A stretch of 64,000 nt of DNA, from the NCBI RefSeq assembly GCF_050303215.1, contig NZ_JBNLBH010000119.1, positions 59,277 to 123,276 on the forward strand, read 5' to 3'. Made by a program: the position numbers and the translations under genes. Below the pieces are notes generated by a model. That model was given only the letters and a program-made list of their open reading frames with translations. It did not search any database and had not been told where the DNA came from. Each line of letters starts with the position of its first letter. The stretch's first letter is position 1. Shown here piece after piece: positions 40,193-48,743 of the stretch. This stretch comes from Haliangium sp050303215 (GTDB taxonomy: Bacteria > Myxococcota_A > Polyangia > Haliangiales > Haliangiaceae).

Positions 40193-41992
40193 CTACGGCA
40201 CGATGCAGACGTCGGTGTCGGCGTCGAAGCCGAAGCTCGCGCCCACGTTCTGCGCGCAGAACAGGCCCGGCGCGCAGTCGTCGTCGTCGTCGCAGTCACC
40301 CTCCCCGTAGTTGCACGGGCACTCCTCGAAGCAGTAGTTGCCGGCGCCCACGCCCACAATGGGACACACGTACGAGCACACGTCGATCTCGGGATCGCTG
40401 AAGCCGAAGGCCAGACCGACGTCGCGCAGGCAGATGTAGTTGCCGGCGCAGTCCGCGTCGCTGTCGCAGTCGCCCTCGCCGTGCACACACGGGCACTCGG
40501 GCGTGCAGAAGTTGCCGCCGCCGTTGCCAACCTGGGGGCAGCTCTCGGAGCAGACGTCGAGATCGGGGTCGTCGTAGCCGAAGGCCAGGCCGACGTCATG
40601 GAGGCAGAAGGTGTCGCCCGCGCAGTCCGCGTCCTCGTCGCAGTCGCCCTCGCCGTGCACGCACGGACACTCGGGCGTGCAGTACTCGCCGTCGCCGGGG
40701 GCACCTGGGCAGTCGTCGTTGGTGCTCAGCCCAAAGAAGTACACCGCGCCGCCGTACTCGGCCGCCACGTTGTCACCAAAGCACGACACCGCGAGCTGGT
40801 CGCCGTCCAAGTCGATGAAGTAGCCGAAGTTCTCGTAGGCGGTGGCGTTGTTGGTAAAAATCTTGTCTACCTGGGTCCAGGTCGTGCCCTCGCGCTCGAA
40901 CAGGTACACGGCGCCAGAGCGGAGGGTGGAGCCGGTGACGTTCTTGGCGCTCACGGCCAGCCGGTTGCCCTGGATATCGACCGCCCAGCCGAAGCTGGCG
41001 ATGTGCTCCAGATCGGCCGCGGTCAGCTTGGCCTGCAGCGACCAGGACGCGCCGTCATGAGTGTACACATAGGCCGCGCCGTCGTTGTCATACAGGGTCT
41101 CGTTGCCGTAGTCGCCGACCACCACGGTGTCGCCGTCCACGGCGACGGCGTGGGTCGAAAACTCCAGGCCAACGTGAGGATCGGTGGGGGTGAGCTCGGC
41201 CTCGAGGCTCCACACCCCGCCGTTGCGCCGGAACACGTACGCGGCGCCGGAGTTGAGCGCCGCCGAGCTGTCTCGGCCGGGCGAGCCAATCACGGCCACG
41301 GTGCCGTCGAAGGCAACCGGGTAGCCAAAGCCGTCGCCGTCCACGCCGTCGGGGTTGCGCAGGATCTCGGTCTGGCGCCACCCCTCGGCCGCGCTCGGGT
41401 CGCGTTCGTAGACGTAGACCTGCCCGGCGCCGGCGTTCTCGCCGTTGGCGCCGAGCAGCAAGGTGTCGCCCACGAGCGCCATCCGCAGCCCGAAATTGCC
41501 GTTGCGCACCGGCGTCGGCGAGACCAGCTTGCCAGACTCGACCCAGGCGCCGCCGACGCGCTCATAGATGTACACCGAGCCTTCGTTGTAGCCGGCCTGG
41601 GCGCCGTCGCCGCGGGCCCCGATCGCCACCGTGTCGCCGTCGAGCGCGATGGCCTCGCCGAACCCATCGCTCGGGCCCACGGTGGCGGGCAGCAGCAGCG
41701 CCTCTTCGACCCAGTTATCGCCCACGCGGACGAAAGAGTACGCCGCGCCCGAGCCGTTGCCGCCGAGCTCGGACCCGTACGCGCCGGCGATGAGCATGTC
41801 GCCCTGCACCGCGACGCCACGGCCGAAGCTATCCCCCACCGCCACGTCGGCGGGAAAGACGTAGCCCAGCTCTTGGGCCGCGAGCGCGGTGGACACCGCC
41901 GCGGTGGTCGGAGGTGGCGGCGACTCGGTTGGTTCGTGACAAGCAGCGAGGATGAGCGCGGTGGCGAGGGCGGCGAGGGACGTGGTCTTCAT
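40193..41992 (-). CDS. FG-GAP-repeat lipoprotein with three C-terminal Cys-rich repeats
   Basis: 599 residues. The start at 41992 has GGAGAAG upstream, and the signal ends in the lipobox LILAAC (Cys18). Residues ~45-420 form about seven FG-GAP/VCBS-like blades (e.g. FGRGVAVQGDMLIAGAYGSE, FGEAIALDGDTVAIGARGDG, GAAYVFRR). These build a beta-propeller typical of myxobacterial surface proteins. Residues ~427-599 are three copies of a 57-58-residue module with about seven Cys each (CTPECPCVHGEGDC, DADCAG, GLAFGF). The likely location is the outer surface, perhaps as an adhesin or a scaffold. The precise role is unknown. Confidence 0.85.
   Translation of the reverse strand: MKTTSLAALATALILAACHEPTESPPPPTTAAVSTALAAQELGYVFPADVAVGDSFGRGVAVQGDMLIAGAYGSELGGNGSGAAYSFVRVGDNWVEEALLLPATVGPSDGFGEAIALDGDTVAIGARGDGAQAGYNEGSVYIYERVGGAWVESGKLVSPTPVRNGNFGLRMALVGDTLLLGANGENAGAGQVYVYERDPSAAEGWRQTEILRNPDGVDGDGFGYPVAFDGTVAVIGSPGRDSSAALNSGAAYVFRRNGGVWSLEAELTPTDPHVGLEFSTHAVAVDGDTVVVGDYGNETLYDNDGAAYVYTHDGASWSLQAKLTAADLEHIASFGWAVDIQGNRLAVSAKNVTGSTLRSGAVYLFEREGTTWTQVDKIFTNNATAYENFGYFIDLDGDQLAVSCFGDNVAAEYGGAVYFFGLSTNDDCPGAPGDGEYCTPECPCVHGEGDCDEDADCAGDTFCLHDVGLAFGYDDPDLDVCSESCPQVGNGGGNFCTPECPCVHGEGDCDSDADCAGNYICLRDVGLAFGFSDPEIDVCSYVCPIVGVGAGNYCFEECPCNYGEGDCDDDDDCAPGLFCAQNVGASFGFDADTDVCIVP
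40196..40711 (-). repeat. Three tandem ~172-bp coding repeats (Cys-rich module)
   Basis: The 57/58/57-codon units at the end of the FG-GAP gene share CPCVHGEGDCD, DADCAG and VGLAFGF at the same spacing. The third copy is the most diverged (ECPCNYGEGDC, NVGASFGF). Confidence 0.75.
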
Positions 41993-42160
41993 ATGGGACT
42001 TCTCCGGGCAGAGCGTGGAAAGCCGGCACCGTACGTCAACGCCCCCAGGCGAGCCAGGAAGCACGGCGACACGCGCACGTGCCTACGTACCAAGCCGGCG
42101 ATGACGACGTGACATGTGGGTCCGCCCCCCGGAGTGGCGCCCTTCCCCTCCCCTATCCGA

Positions 42161-42685
42161 CTACGGCGTTGCGGGGCCGTATCTCATATGTAAGACCTGG
42201 ACCTGGGAGGAGGAGCCACCCCCCTGACTGACCACGAGCAAGAAGAGATGGTCGAACTGTGTGTCCGGGATCAACTCGAAGGGGGCCTGCCCGCCCAAGG
42301 CGTCGATGATGGCGGGAACGGTGTTGCTGTGGCCAACGACGACCACCACCTGCCCCTTGTGCGCGGCCGCGAGCTCGCGCACGTCCGTCGGAGCCGCGTA
42401 GGGCTGAACCGACAGCCCCTTGGCCGCGGCCAGGGGTTGTGCGGTCTGGCGGGTGCGCTTGGTGTCCGTGGAGTAGACGGCGGAAACCGGCACCCCATCG
42501 AGCATGCGCGCGAGCTCTTGGGCGCGGGCGTGGCCGGCCGCGGTGAGCTCGGGATCCTCTCCGCCCTGCTTTTCGGCGTGCCGGACTACATAGACGGTGG
42601 TGACCGATGTGGCGCACGCGGCCTGGACGAGCGCGGCGAGCAACACGAGCCCCACGGCGATTCGATCTCTACTTCTCGTTCTCAA
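42161..42685 (-). CDS. Histidine-phosphatase-family lipoprotein
   Basis: 174 residues. A TTG start is needed to keep the basic n-region MRTRSRDR. The signal ends LVQAAC, a lipobox (Cys23). The branch-1 histidine phosphatase core has YVVRHAEKQGGEDPELTAAG with the RHG-type motif as RHAEK. It continues with VYSTDTKRTRQTAQPLA and GHSNTVPAIIDALGG, the second catalytic His. The acid Glu lies near VREL. These proteins remove phosphate from sugars or other small substrates; exported members are often of unknown substrate. The C-terminus is short and hydrophobic, with a low-complexity QGGGSSSQ loop. It stands between the FG-GAP gene and the hybrid kinase. Confidence 0.85.
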   Translation of the reverse strand: MRTRSRDRIAVGLVLLAALVQAACATSVTTVYVVRHAEKQGGEDPELTAAGHARAQELARMLDGVPVSAVYSTDTKRTRQTAQPLAAAKGLSVQPYAAPTDVRELAAAHKGQVVVVVGHSNTVPAIIDALGGQAPFELIPDTQFDHLFLLVVSQGGGSSSQVQVLHMRYGPATP

Positions 42686-42852
42686 GCTGTCATGACGCTA
42701 ACACGGTGACGTCGGCAGGAGCAAGCGAGCCCCTGCGCCGACACCGGGCGCCAGCCCCGGACACGATGACCGAGCCCACGGGCCGGCGGCCGGGCTCGAC
42801 CTCCTCCTGGTCGCGCGCGACCGACCGAGGCATCACCGCTGAGGTCGACGGC

Positions 42853-45165
42853 TCACCCGATCTCGGCGTCGGACTGGAAGTACTCGAGCAAGGTCGCCCG
42901 CAGCACGTCGAGGGGATACGGCTTGCTGATGAAGCCATCGGCCCCAGCGTCGAGGCACCGTTGCCGGTCGCTGTCGGAGGAGTTGGCCGTGGTCGCGATG
43001 ATGATGGGCCGCTGGCCGTTGGCGCCATCGGCGAGGATGCGGCGGGTGGCTTCGTAGCCATCGACCACGGGCATCTGCATGTCCATCAGGACCACGTCGT
43101 ACGCGCCGGTCCGGACCGCGTCGACGGCCGCCTGGCCGTCACCGGCCACGTCGGCCTGGTACCCCAGCCGCGACAGCAAGCTCTGGGCCACCCGCTGGTT
43201 GATGGTGTTGTCCTCCGCGATCAAGATCCGCAGCGGGGGCATCGCCGGGGTCGGCGTGGTGGCAGCGCGCCGAAGGGGCGACTCTGCGGTTCCAAGGGTC
43301 GCGTCGAGGGTACGGTAGAAGGTCCTAATCTTGATCGGCCTGGTGATGGTGGCGTCCGCGTGGTAGCGCGTGGACGCGTCCAACGAGTGACTGAGCTCGG
43401 TGAGGGCGATGACGGGCACGGTGTCCGACTCGGGCACCTCGAGGCAGCCATCCACGCTGGCGGCGCGGACGTCGACGATGGCGGCAGCGAGATCGTTGGG
43501 TTCGGCCAGTAGCCGGGCTGCCTCTACCACCGATGCCGGGCGCAGGCTCGCCAGCCCCCACAGCGTCAGATAGCTACAGATGACATCGGCGCAGCGCCCA
43601 CTGTCGGCCACGACGAGGATGGTCTTGCCGCTCCACGCGTCACGGCCCGGAGGATGAACCGGGTCGCCCTCACCGGATCCGATCGGCAGGTAGAAGTGAA
43701 AGCACGACCCCGCACCCACCTCACTCTCGACCCACATGCGCCCGCCCATGGCCTCGACGAGCCGCTTGCTGATGGCCATGCCCAGCCCGGTCCCGCCGAA
43801 GCGTCGCGTCGTGGAGGCGTCGACTTGGGCGAACGACTCGAACACCTGCCCGACGCGGTCGGCGGGGATGCCGATGCCGGTGTCGCGGACGGAGAAGCAG
43901 ATGGAGCTCTGGCCGCGGTCGGCCTCGAGGTCGCGCGACACTCGTATCTCGACCTCGCCGCGCTCAGTGAACTTGACCGCGTTGTCGACCAGATTGACGA
44001 GTACCTGTCGCAGCCGGGTCACGTCGCCCACGCACGTCGCCGGGACCTCGGGATCGATCCAATACATGAGCTCGAGGCCCTTGGCGTCGGCCTTGGCCGC
44101 GTTGACGTCGATGACCGACTCGACACACTTGAGCAGCTCGAATGGTTGGGCTTCGGGGGTCACCCGCCCAGCCTCGAGCTTCGAGAAGTCGAGGATGTCG
44201 TTGAGCACCGCCAACATGGTGTTCCCGCTCAGGTGGATGGTGTCGACGAACTCGCGCTGCTGCGGGCTCAGGTCGGTGTCCATGAGCACGCTGGTCATCC
44301 CGATGACGCCGTTCATCGGGGTACGGATCTCGTGGCTCATGTTGGCCAGGAACTCGCTCTTGGCCTGGGTCGCGGCCTCGGCCTCGGCCTTGGCCGCGGC
44401 CAGCTCACGGCTGTTGCGATCGCGGGCCGCGCGCTGCTCCTCGAGCTCGGCGAACATCGAGTTGATGCCGCGCTGCAGCTCGCCGAGCTCGTCGGCCGAG
44501 GTCGCGCTGGGGATGCGGGTCTCGAGCGCACCGCCCTCGACGGCGCGGACACAGACCAAGGTCCGTCGCAGCCGCGGTGTGATGATCAAGCTGACCAAGA
44601 GGACCTCACCCAGGGTGGTCAGAACCACGCACAAGAGCGCGCTGAGGAAGAAGCTCCAGGTCAGCTTGCGCTTGGCCGCGGTGATGTAGTTGGTGTCGAT
44701 CTCGAGGAAGACGTGGCCGATCAGTTGGCCTTTGAAGTGAATCGCGCGGGTGATCGACATATAGGTGTCGTCTCCGACGGTCTCCACGTCAATGACCTCG
44801 TCCACTCGGTCCCGAACCCGCCGGGCGACGTCGGGGCCCAGCACGTCCTCGACCGCATGGCCCTCCTCGCTGCGGTCGGCCGAAAAATACACCTCTCCGT
44901 TGACCCCGATGAGCATACCGCGATGGATGCGCTCGCCGATGAGCTCGCCCAGCGCGCGCGCGTCGGTCACGGCCGAGAAGTTGAGCTCCTGGGTGGAGAT
45001 GAGCTTGGCGGGGATACGCAGGTTGTTGCGGATGTGGTTGTCGATCTCGCGCGAGAACTGGTTGACGTAGTGCCACCCAAACAAGAACAGCACCACGGCC
45101 TCGATCGAGAGGATCGTGACGCTGATCTTGAACGCCAATCCGCGCCAGAACGACCTGCGTGCCAT
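42853..45165 (-). CDS. Hybrid sensor histidine kinase (Cache-like, HAMP, HisKA, HATPase, two REC)
   Basis: 770 residues. TM1 ~13-31, an extracytoplasmic Cache-like domain ~40-165 (RGMLIGVNGEVYFSADRS, DTYMSITRAIHFKGQLIGHVFLEID), TM2 ~170-195, then a HAMP (DELGELQRGINSMFAELEEQRAARD). The DHp has His278 in NMSHEIRTPMNGVIGM. The CA domain has NLVDNAVKF, DTGIGIP and GGTGLGMAISKRL. A first receiver-like domain (~513-625) is degenerate. The second (~646-765) keeps the phospho-acceptor Asp695 (VVLMDMQMPVVDG) and Lys748. It lies 5 nt after a sugar-binding lipoprotein gene with which it forms an operon. That protein may present a ligand to the sensor. No cognate DNA-binding regulator is adjacent. Confidence 0.92.
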   Translation of the reverse strand: MARRSFWRGLAFKISVTILSIEAVVLFLFGWHYVNQFSREIDNHIRNNLRIPAKLISTQELNFSAVTDARALGELIGERIHRGMLIGVNGEVYFSADRSEEGHAVEDVLGPDVARRVRDRVDEVIDVETVGDDTYMSITRAIHFKGQLIGHVFLEIDTNYITAAKRKLTWSFFLSALLCVVLTTLGEVLLVSLIITPRLRRTLVCVRAVEGGALETRIPSATSADELGELQRGINSMFAELEEQRAARDRNSRELAAAKAEAEAATQAKSEFLANMSHEIRTPMNGVIGMTSVLMDTDLSPQQREFVDTIHLSGNTMLAVLNDILDFSKLEAGRVTPEAQPFELLKCVESVIDVNAAKADAKGLELMYWIDPEVPATCVGDVTRLRQVLVNLVDNAVKFTERGEVEIRVSRDLEADRGQSSICFSVRDTGIGIPADRVGQVFESFAQVDASTTRRFGGTGLGMAISKRLVEAMGGRMWVESEVGAGSCFHFYLPIGSGEGDPVHPPGRDAWSGKTILVVADSGRCADVICSYLTLWGLASLRPASVVEAARLLAEPNDLAAAIVDVRAASVDGCLEVPESDTVPVIALTELSHSLDASTRYHADATITRPIKIRTFYRTLDATLGTAESPLRRAATTPTPAMPPLRILIAEDNTINQRVAQSLLSRLGYQADVAGDGQAAVDAVRTGAYDVVLMDMQMPVVDGYEATRRILADGANGQRPIIIATTANSSDSDRQRCLDAGADGFISKPYPLDVLRATLLEYFQSDAEIG

Positions 45166-45170
45166 GAGCG

Positions 45171-46622
45171 TCAGTTCGGGCGAGGGCGGGGGTTTTCCTC
45201 GGTCCAGCGAGCGCTGGCGAGGAGCTCGTCGTAGGCTGCCTGAGCGCTCTTCTGGCCGAGGAGGGTCTCTCTCATCAACACGTCGAGCTTGGGGTCGAGG
45301 AAGCGGTTGCTCTCGCCTAGGCAGATGGCCGCCAGGCTGGCGTTGTCGAGGCGGTGCCGGTAGCGCTTGGTGATCTCGGCCTGGAAGCGCTCGAACGGAT
45401 CATCGCCGAGGGTGGGCTCGCTGAGGTTGCCCCTCAGGCCAGTGGGGTTCTTGGTGTAGCGGACCCACTTCTCGGCGTATCGGGGCGCCGCCCAGAAGCG
45501 CAAGAACTCCACGGCCAGATCGCGATGTGGAGCTCCCTCGAGCACGCCCCAGGTGGGGATGTAGCCGCCGATGTAGTGTCCGCATCCGGGCTCGAAGGTG
45601 ACGCTCTCGACCGGTACCAGCTTGTCGATGCGATCGGGGCCGAGGGTCATCCAGTGGCTGTACATCCAGGTACCGTCATTGTAGAAGAGCAGCTTGTCGT
45701 CGAGGATGAGGTCGCGGGTGTCATACCAGTTGGCCTGCACGTGCTCGGCCGACAGCGGCTGGTACTGGCTCATCTCCTCGAACGCCGCAAACGCCTTGCG
45801 TAGCGCAGCCAGCTTGTCGGCGCTGGCCTCGAGCGTGCGGACCTGGTCGAAGTCGTCCAACTCGCACTTGACCAGACGATCGAAGACATAGCCGAGCATC
45901 GAGCGATCGTGGGCGTCGAGGAGCCCACGGATGTCGGTGCCGTGGCTCTGGTTGTACTCGTGCAGCGTCTTCAGGGCGGCCAGCAGGTCGGCGTAGGTCA
46001 TGCCGGACGCGGGCACATCGACCCCGACCTTGGCGGCCACGTCGCGGTTGTAATACAGCGCGCTCACGAAGCCCTCGAGGTAAGGGCCGACCATCACCCC
46101 GCCGAATGCGGCCCGGAAGCTGGGATCCTGGGCGATGAAGTCCTTGTGCGCGGCCATGAAGTCGGGGAACTGGCCAAAGTCGACCAGGTGCTTCGCGCCC
46201 CAGCCGGGATCGTCGAGCTCCGCCGAGATCTCGGTGTAGATGCTGTGGTCGAGCCAGATGACGTCCCACTCGATCGTCCCGGACTGGATCATCTTGGCGA
46301 TGAACTTGCCGGTATCGGCGTGGCTCTTGTGGCCAATGATGTCCTCCGCGAACACCAACTCGACCTTGACGCCAGGGTGGCTGAACGCGAAATCCTTGGC
46401 CACCTCCCGCACCAGCGTCTCGCGCTTGTCCTCCCCTTTCCAGTGCCCCATCCAGGTCAGGGTGACGGTGTCGGCGGCGCCTGCGCCTGTCGCCGACCCA
46501 TGCTCCGCGCCCGCCAGCTCCGTCGGTCCGGCTGACTGTTCTGTCGACGCGGCCTCCCGCTTGGAGCAGCCCGCAGCCACGAGCACAAGCCCGAGCAGCG
46601 CTCGGGTGCACCATCGACTCAT
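45171..46622 (-). CDS. Extracellular solute-binding lipoprotein (ABC sugar-binding type)
   Basis: 483 residues from the ATG at 46622. Signal ends with lipobox VAAGC (Cys19), then a Ser/Ala/Gly linker. The family-1 extracellular solute-binding fold follows: TLTWMGHWKGEDKRETLVREVAKDF, PGVKVELVF, IEWDVIWLD, GVMVGPYLEGFVSALYYNRDVAAKVGVDVPASGMTYADLLAALKTL, then FYNDGTWMYSHW and EFLRFWAAPRYAEKWVRYT. Such proteins usually deliver a sugar to an ABC importer. No permease or ATPase gene is nearby; the next gene is a hybrid kinase 5 nt downstream. I infer a ligand-sensing role, as for other binding-protein/kinase pairs. Confidence 0.88.
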   Translation of the reverse strand: MSRWCTRALLGLVLVAAGCSKREAASTEQSAGPTELAGAEHGSATGAGAADTVTLTWMGHWKGEDKRETLVREVAKDFAFSHPGVKVELVFAEDIIGHKSHADTGKFIAKMIQSGTIEWDVIWLDHSIYTEISAELDDPGWGAKHLVDFGQFPDFMAAHKDFIAQDPSFRAAFGGVMVGPYLEGFVSALYYNRDVAAKVGVDVPASGMTYADLLAALKTLHEYNQSHGTDIRGLLDAHDRSMLGYVFDRLVKCELDDFDQVRTLEASADKLAALRKAFAAFEEMSQYQPLSAEHVQANWYDTRDLILDDKLLFYNDGTWMYSHWMTLGPDRIDKLVPVESVTFEPGCGHYIGGYIPTWGVLEGAPHRDLAVEFLRFWAAPRYAEKWVRYTKNPTGLRGNLSEPTLGDDPFERFQAEITKRYRHRLDNASLAAICLGESNRFLDPKLDVLMRETLLGQKSAQAAYDELLASARWTEENPRPRPN

Positions 46623-47240
46623 CGTGCAGCCTGCTTCCTTGCGGTCCCCTCTCCAGGTCGCCCATCCTCGCACGCCCCCCACAATGTGTCGCGGTGAACT
46701 CCGTATTTCATACATCGGTCCAGTTGGCAGTTGTGGTTAAAATGTACATTATTTCTGCACAAGATCGCAATGGTCGCTTCGAGTGGATTTGACCTTCAAG
46801 CGCCGCGAATAGGGCCATTTGACCCTCATCGAGCCATAGATCGACTCAATTGCGGACACCGTCTCCCCAGCCGTAGCGCACTGGGATGGTCGAGTCCTGC
46901 ATCGGGATACGATCCCTGTTCCAGTACACTGTCACCTGATTTCCAATCAAGTGGTGCCGCTCAACGAGGCTGGTGCTTTCGCCTCGGTCGGCAGGGAAAC
47001 GACATCGAGGTGAGCACGACCGCGTGGCGCCGCGCTGCTCGGGGCGCATCGAGTCCGCTTGCGCGCCCAAGGATCCCGTAGTAGCTTGTGTGTCGGGTGC
47101 GCAGGGGCGCCCTCCCCGCCGGAAAGAAGCCTTCACCCTGCACCTCGACGAGCGCGTGGGTCACCTCGCAACGTCATCAGCATCATCTACGATCCTCGGG
47201 CCGAGGGAGCGGGTAGCGGCCAACACCGAGGGAGATGTGC
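46623..47240. other. 618-nt region with an AT-richer core, promoter of the SBP-kinase operon
   Basis: No convincing gene. 46680-46980 is distinctly less GC-rich than its surroundings. AATGTACATT (46741-46750) is a perfect palindrome ~120 nt upstream of the SBP start and may be an operator. On the minus strand, 46858-46976 reads well in one frame (HHLIGNQVTVYWNRDR, DSTIPVRYGWGDGVRN, stop), possibly the tail of a lost gene. I could not assign it. Confidence 0.4.
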
Positions 47241-47774
47241 ATGATGCAATCCGTTCGAGAACAGAAGACCCGGGACCAAGCCATCGTCCGGGCGCTCTAC
47301 GACCAGGTGTGGACCCGGGGCGACCTCGACGCCGTCGAACGCCTGGTGGCGCCGCGATATCGAGTGCATTCAGACCCGGGCGATGCCTGGGAAGGGCAGG
47401 ACCTGGACCATCCGACGTACCGGGACAGGGTCGCGTACTCGCGCACGGCGTTTCCCGACTTGGTATTCACGGTCCACGACACCATTGGCTCCGAGGGCCT
47501 GGTCGCGGTGAGGTGGAGCGCCTCGGGCACGCAGCTCGGGGCGTTGCAGCAGCTCCCCGCCACCGGAGAGCGGCTCGGCTTCGCCGGGCAGACCATCTAT
47601 CAGGTGGAGGGCGGATGCGTGGCCGGGCACTGGCAGGTCACGGACCGGCTTGGGTTCCTGCAGCAGCTCCCTGGGCCGGTATTGGCAGGTTTGCTCGCCG
47701 GCGAGCGCGGCCGAGGAGACGACCCGGAAGGGAACGGCCCCAGAGGAGGTGATCGTGTTGACTCCGCTGCGTGA
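47241..47774 (+). CDS. SnoaL-like / ester-cyclase family protein
   Basis: About 177 residues. Of three ATGs (47235, 47241, 47244) the second keeps GAGGGAG at proper distance. The NTF2-like cone fold shows the start RALYDQVWTRGDLDAVERLVAPRYRVHSDPG, the middle FPDLVFTVHDTIGSEGLVAVRWSASGTQLG and TGERLGFAGQTIYQVEGGCVAGHWQVTDRLGFLQQLP. This is the usual SnoaL-like polyketide-cyclase-like family, whose members mostly have unknown substrates. The last ~25 residues are polar and overlap the next gene by 20 nt. Confidence 0.85.
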   Translation: MMQSVREQKTRDQAIVRALYDQVWTRGDLDAVERLVAPRYRVHSDPGDAWEGQDLDHPTYRDRVAYSRTAFPDLVFTVHDTIGSEGLVAVRWSASGTQLGALQQLPATGERLGFAGQTIYQVEGGCVAGHWQVTDRLGFLQQLPGPVLAGLLAGERGRGDDPEGNGPRGGDRVDSAA

Positions 47775-48324
47775 ACTCAAAGTCCAGGCCGAGATTCTGC
47801 ACAAGCGCATCGCCGCCGGCGAGCCCGAGTCGCTCGAGCGGCTGCGGGCGCTGCCCCAGCTCCGGCGCGCGGATGCTCCCGCGCTCGCGGCCATGACGGC
47901 GGCGGCCCGTCGCAAGCACTGCCTGGCCGTGGTCGCGCGCGAGCACGGGTTCTCGAGTTGGGAACACGCGCACCGCGTCCTCGACGGCGACCGGGACGAG
48001 CGCGACTTCGGCACCCTGCTCTACGCCTCCAGCAGCATGCTCAACCACTGGTTCGCCGACTACGCCGAGGCTCGGGCGTTCCTCGACGACGTCCCGCTCG
48101 ACGGGCCGCGCCGCTACCTGCTGGTCTACAAACGCCACTTCTTCGTGGCCGACCGGCACTTCGTGGCGCTGCTGGGCATGGACCCCGACGATCCCGACTG
48201 GGAGGCGATCGGGTGGGACTGGGCGCGCCCGGCCAATCCGGCCGCGCGCGAACGTCTGTACATGCGGCGCCTCAGAGCGTTCAAGTCCCACGACCGGGGC
48301 TCCGCGTCCGGGCACGCTCCGTGA
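47755..48324 (+). CDS. Hypothetical protein with FSSWEH-type helical N-terminus
   Basis: About 189 residues. The start is GTG 47755 or TTG 47758: a near-complete anti-16S complement, GAGGAGGTGATC, ends exactly there. The N-terminal ~70 residues (LKVQAEILHKRIAAGEPESLERLRAL ... KHCLAVVAREHGFSSWEHAHRVL) resemble a leader found on many soil-bacterial proteins of unknown role. The rest (FGTLLYASSSMLNHWFADYAEARAFL ... YLLVYKRHFFVADRHFVALLGMDPDDPDW) has no family I know. It overlaps the SnoaL-like gene and is probably co-expressed. Confidence 0.75.
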   Translation: MLTPLRELKVQAEILHKRIAAGEPESLERLRALPQLRRADAPALAAMTAAARRKHCLAVVAREHGFSSWEHAHRVLDGDRDERDFGTLLYASSSMLNHWFADYAEARAFLDDVPLDGPRRYLLVYKRHFFVADRHFVALLGMDPDDPDWEAIGWDWARPANPAARERLYMRRLRAFKSHDRGSASGHAP

Positions 48325-48360
48325 ACTGCGCCCCGTCGTCACCGCCGTGAACGGGCGCCC

Positions 48361-48663
48361 TTACCCCGCATGAGCCGCGGACAGGGCGTCGATCTGCTTG
48401 GCCAGCGCCACGTCGCGCTGGCTGATTCCGCCGGCGTCGTGGGTGGTCAGATCGATGACCACTCGTCCGTAGACGTTGAACCACTCGGGGTGGTGGTTCA
48501 TCGACTCCGCCACCAGCGCCACCGAGCTCATGAAGCCGAAGGCGCGCACGAAGCTGCCGAAGTCGAGCTCGCGGTGGAGCTTTGCGTCCACGACCGACCA
48601 GCCGTCCAGCTCCGCGAGTGCGGTGGTGATCTCGTCGTCCGTCAGGGTGGGGATTCGAGCCAT
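48361..48663 (-). CDS. phhB: Pterin-4a-carbinolamine dehydratase
   Basis: 100 residues, the full family length. The active-site motif NHHPEWFNVYGRVVIDLTTHDAGGIS carries His57, His58 and His75. The enzyme dehydrates 4a-hydroxytetrahydrobiopterin to quinonoid dihydropterin, recycling the cofactor of phenylalanine hydroxylase. GGAGG precedes the ATG by 7 nt. No phenylalanine hydroxylase gene is in the window. The gene is upstream of nothing on its own strand and converges with the hypothetical gene at 47755. Confidence 0.93.
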   Translation of the reverse strand: MARIPTLTDDEITTALAELDGWSVVDAKLHRELDFGSFVRAFGFMSSVALVAESMNHHPEWFNVYGRVVIDLTTHDAGGISQRDVALAKQIDALSAAHAG

Positions 48664-48743
48664 GGCGTTACCTCCGCCGCCAGGGTAGCAGCCGCGACCT
48701 GCCGGCGCATTCGCGCCCGACCAGGCTCGCGTGCGAACGGCAG

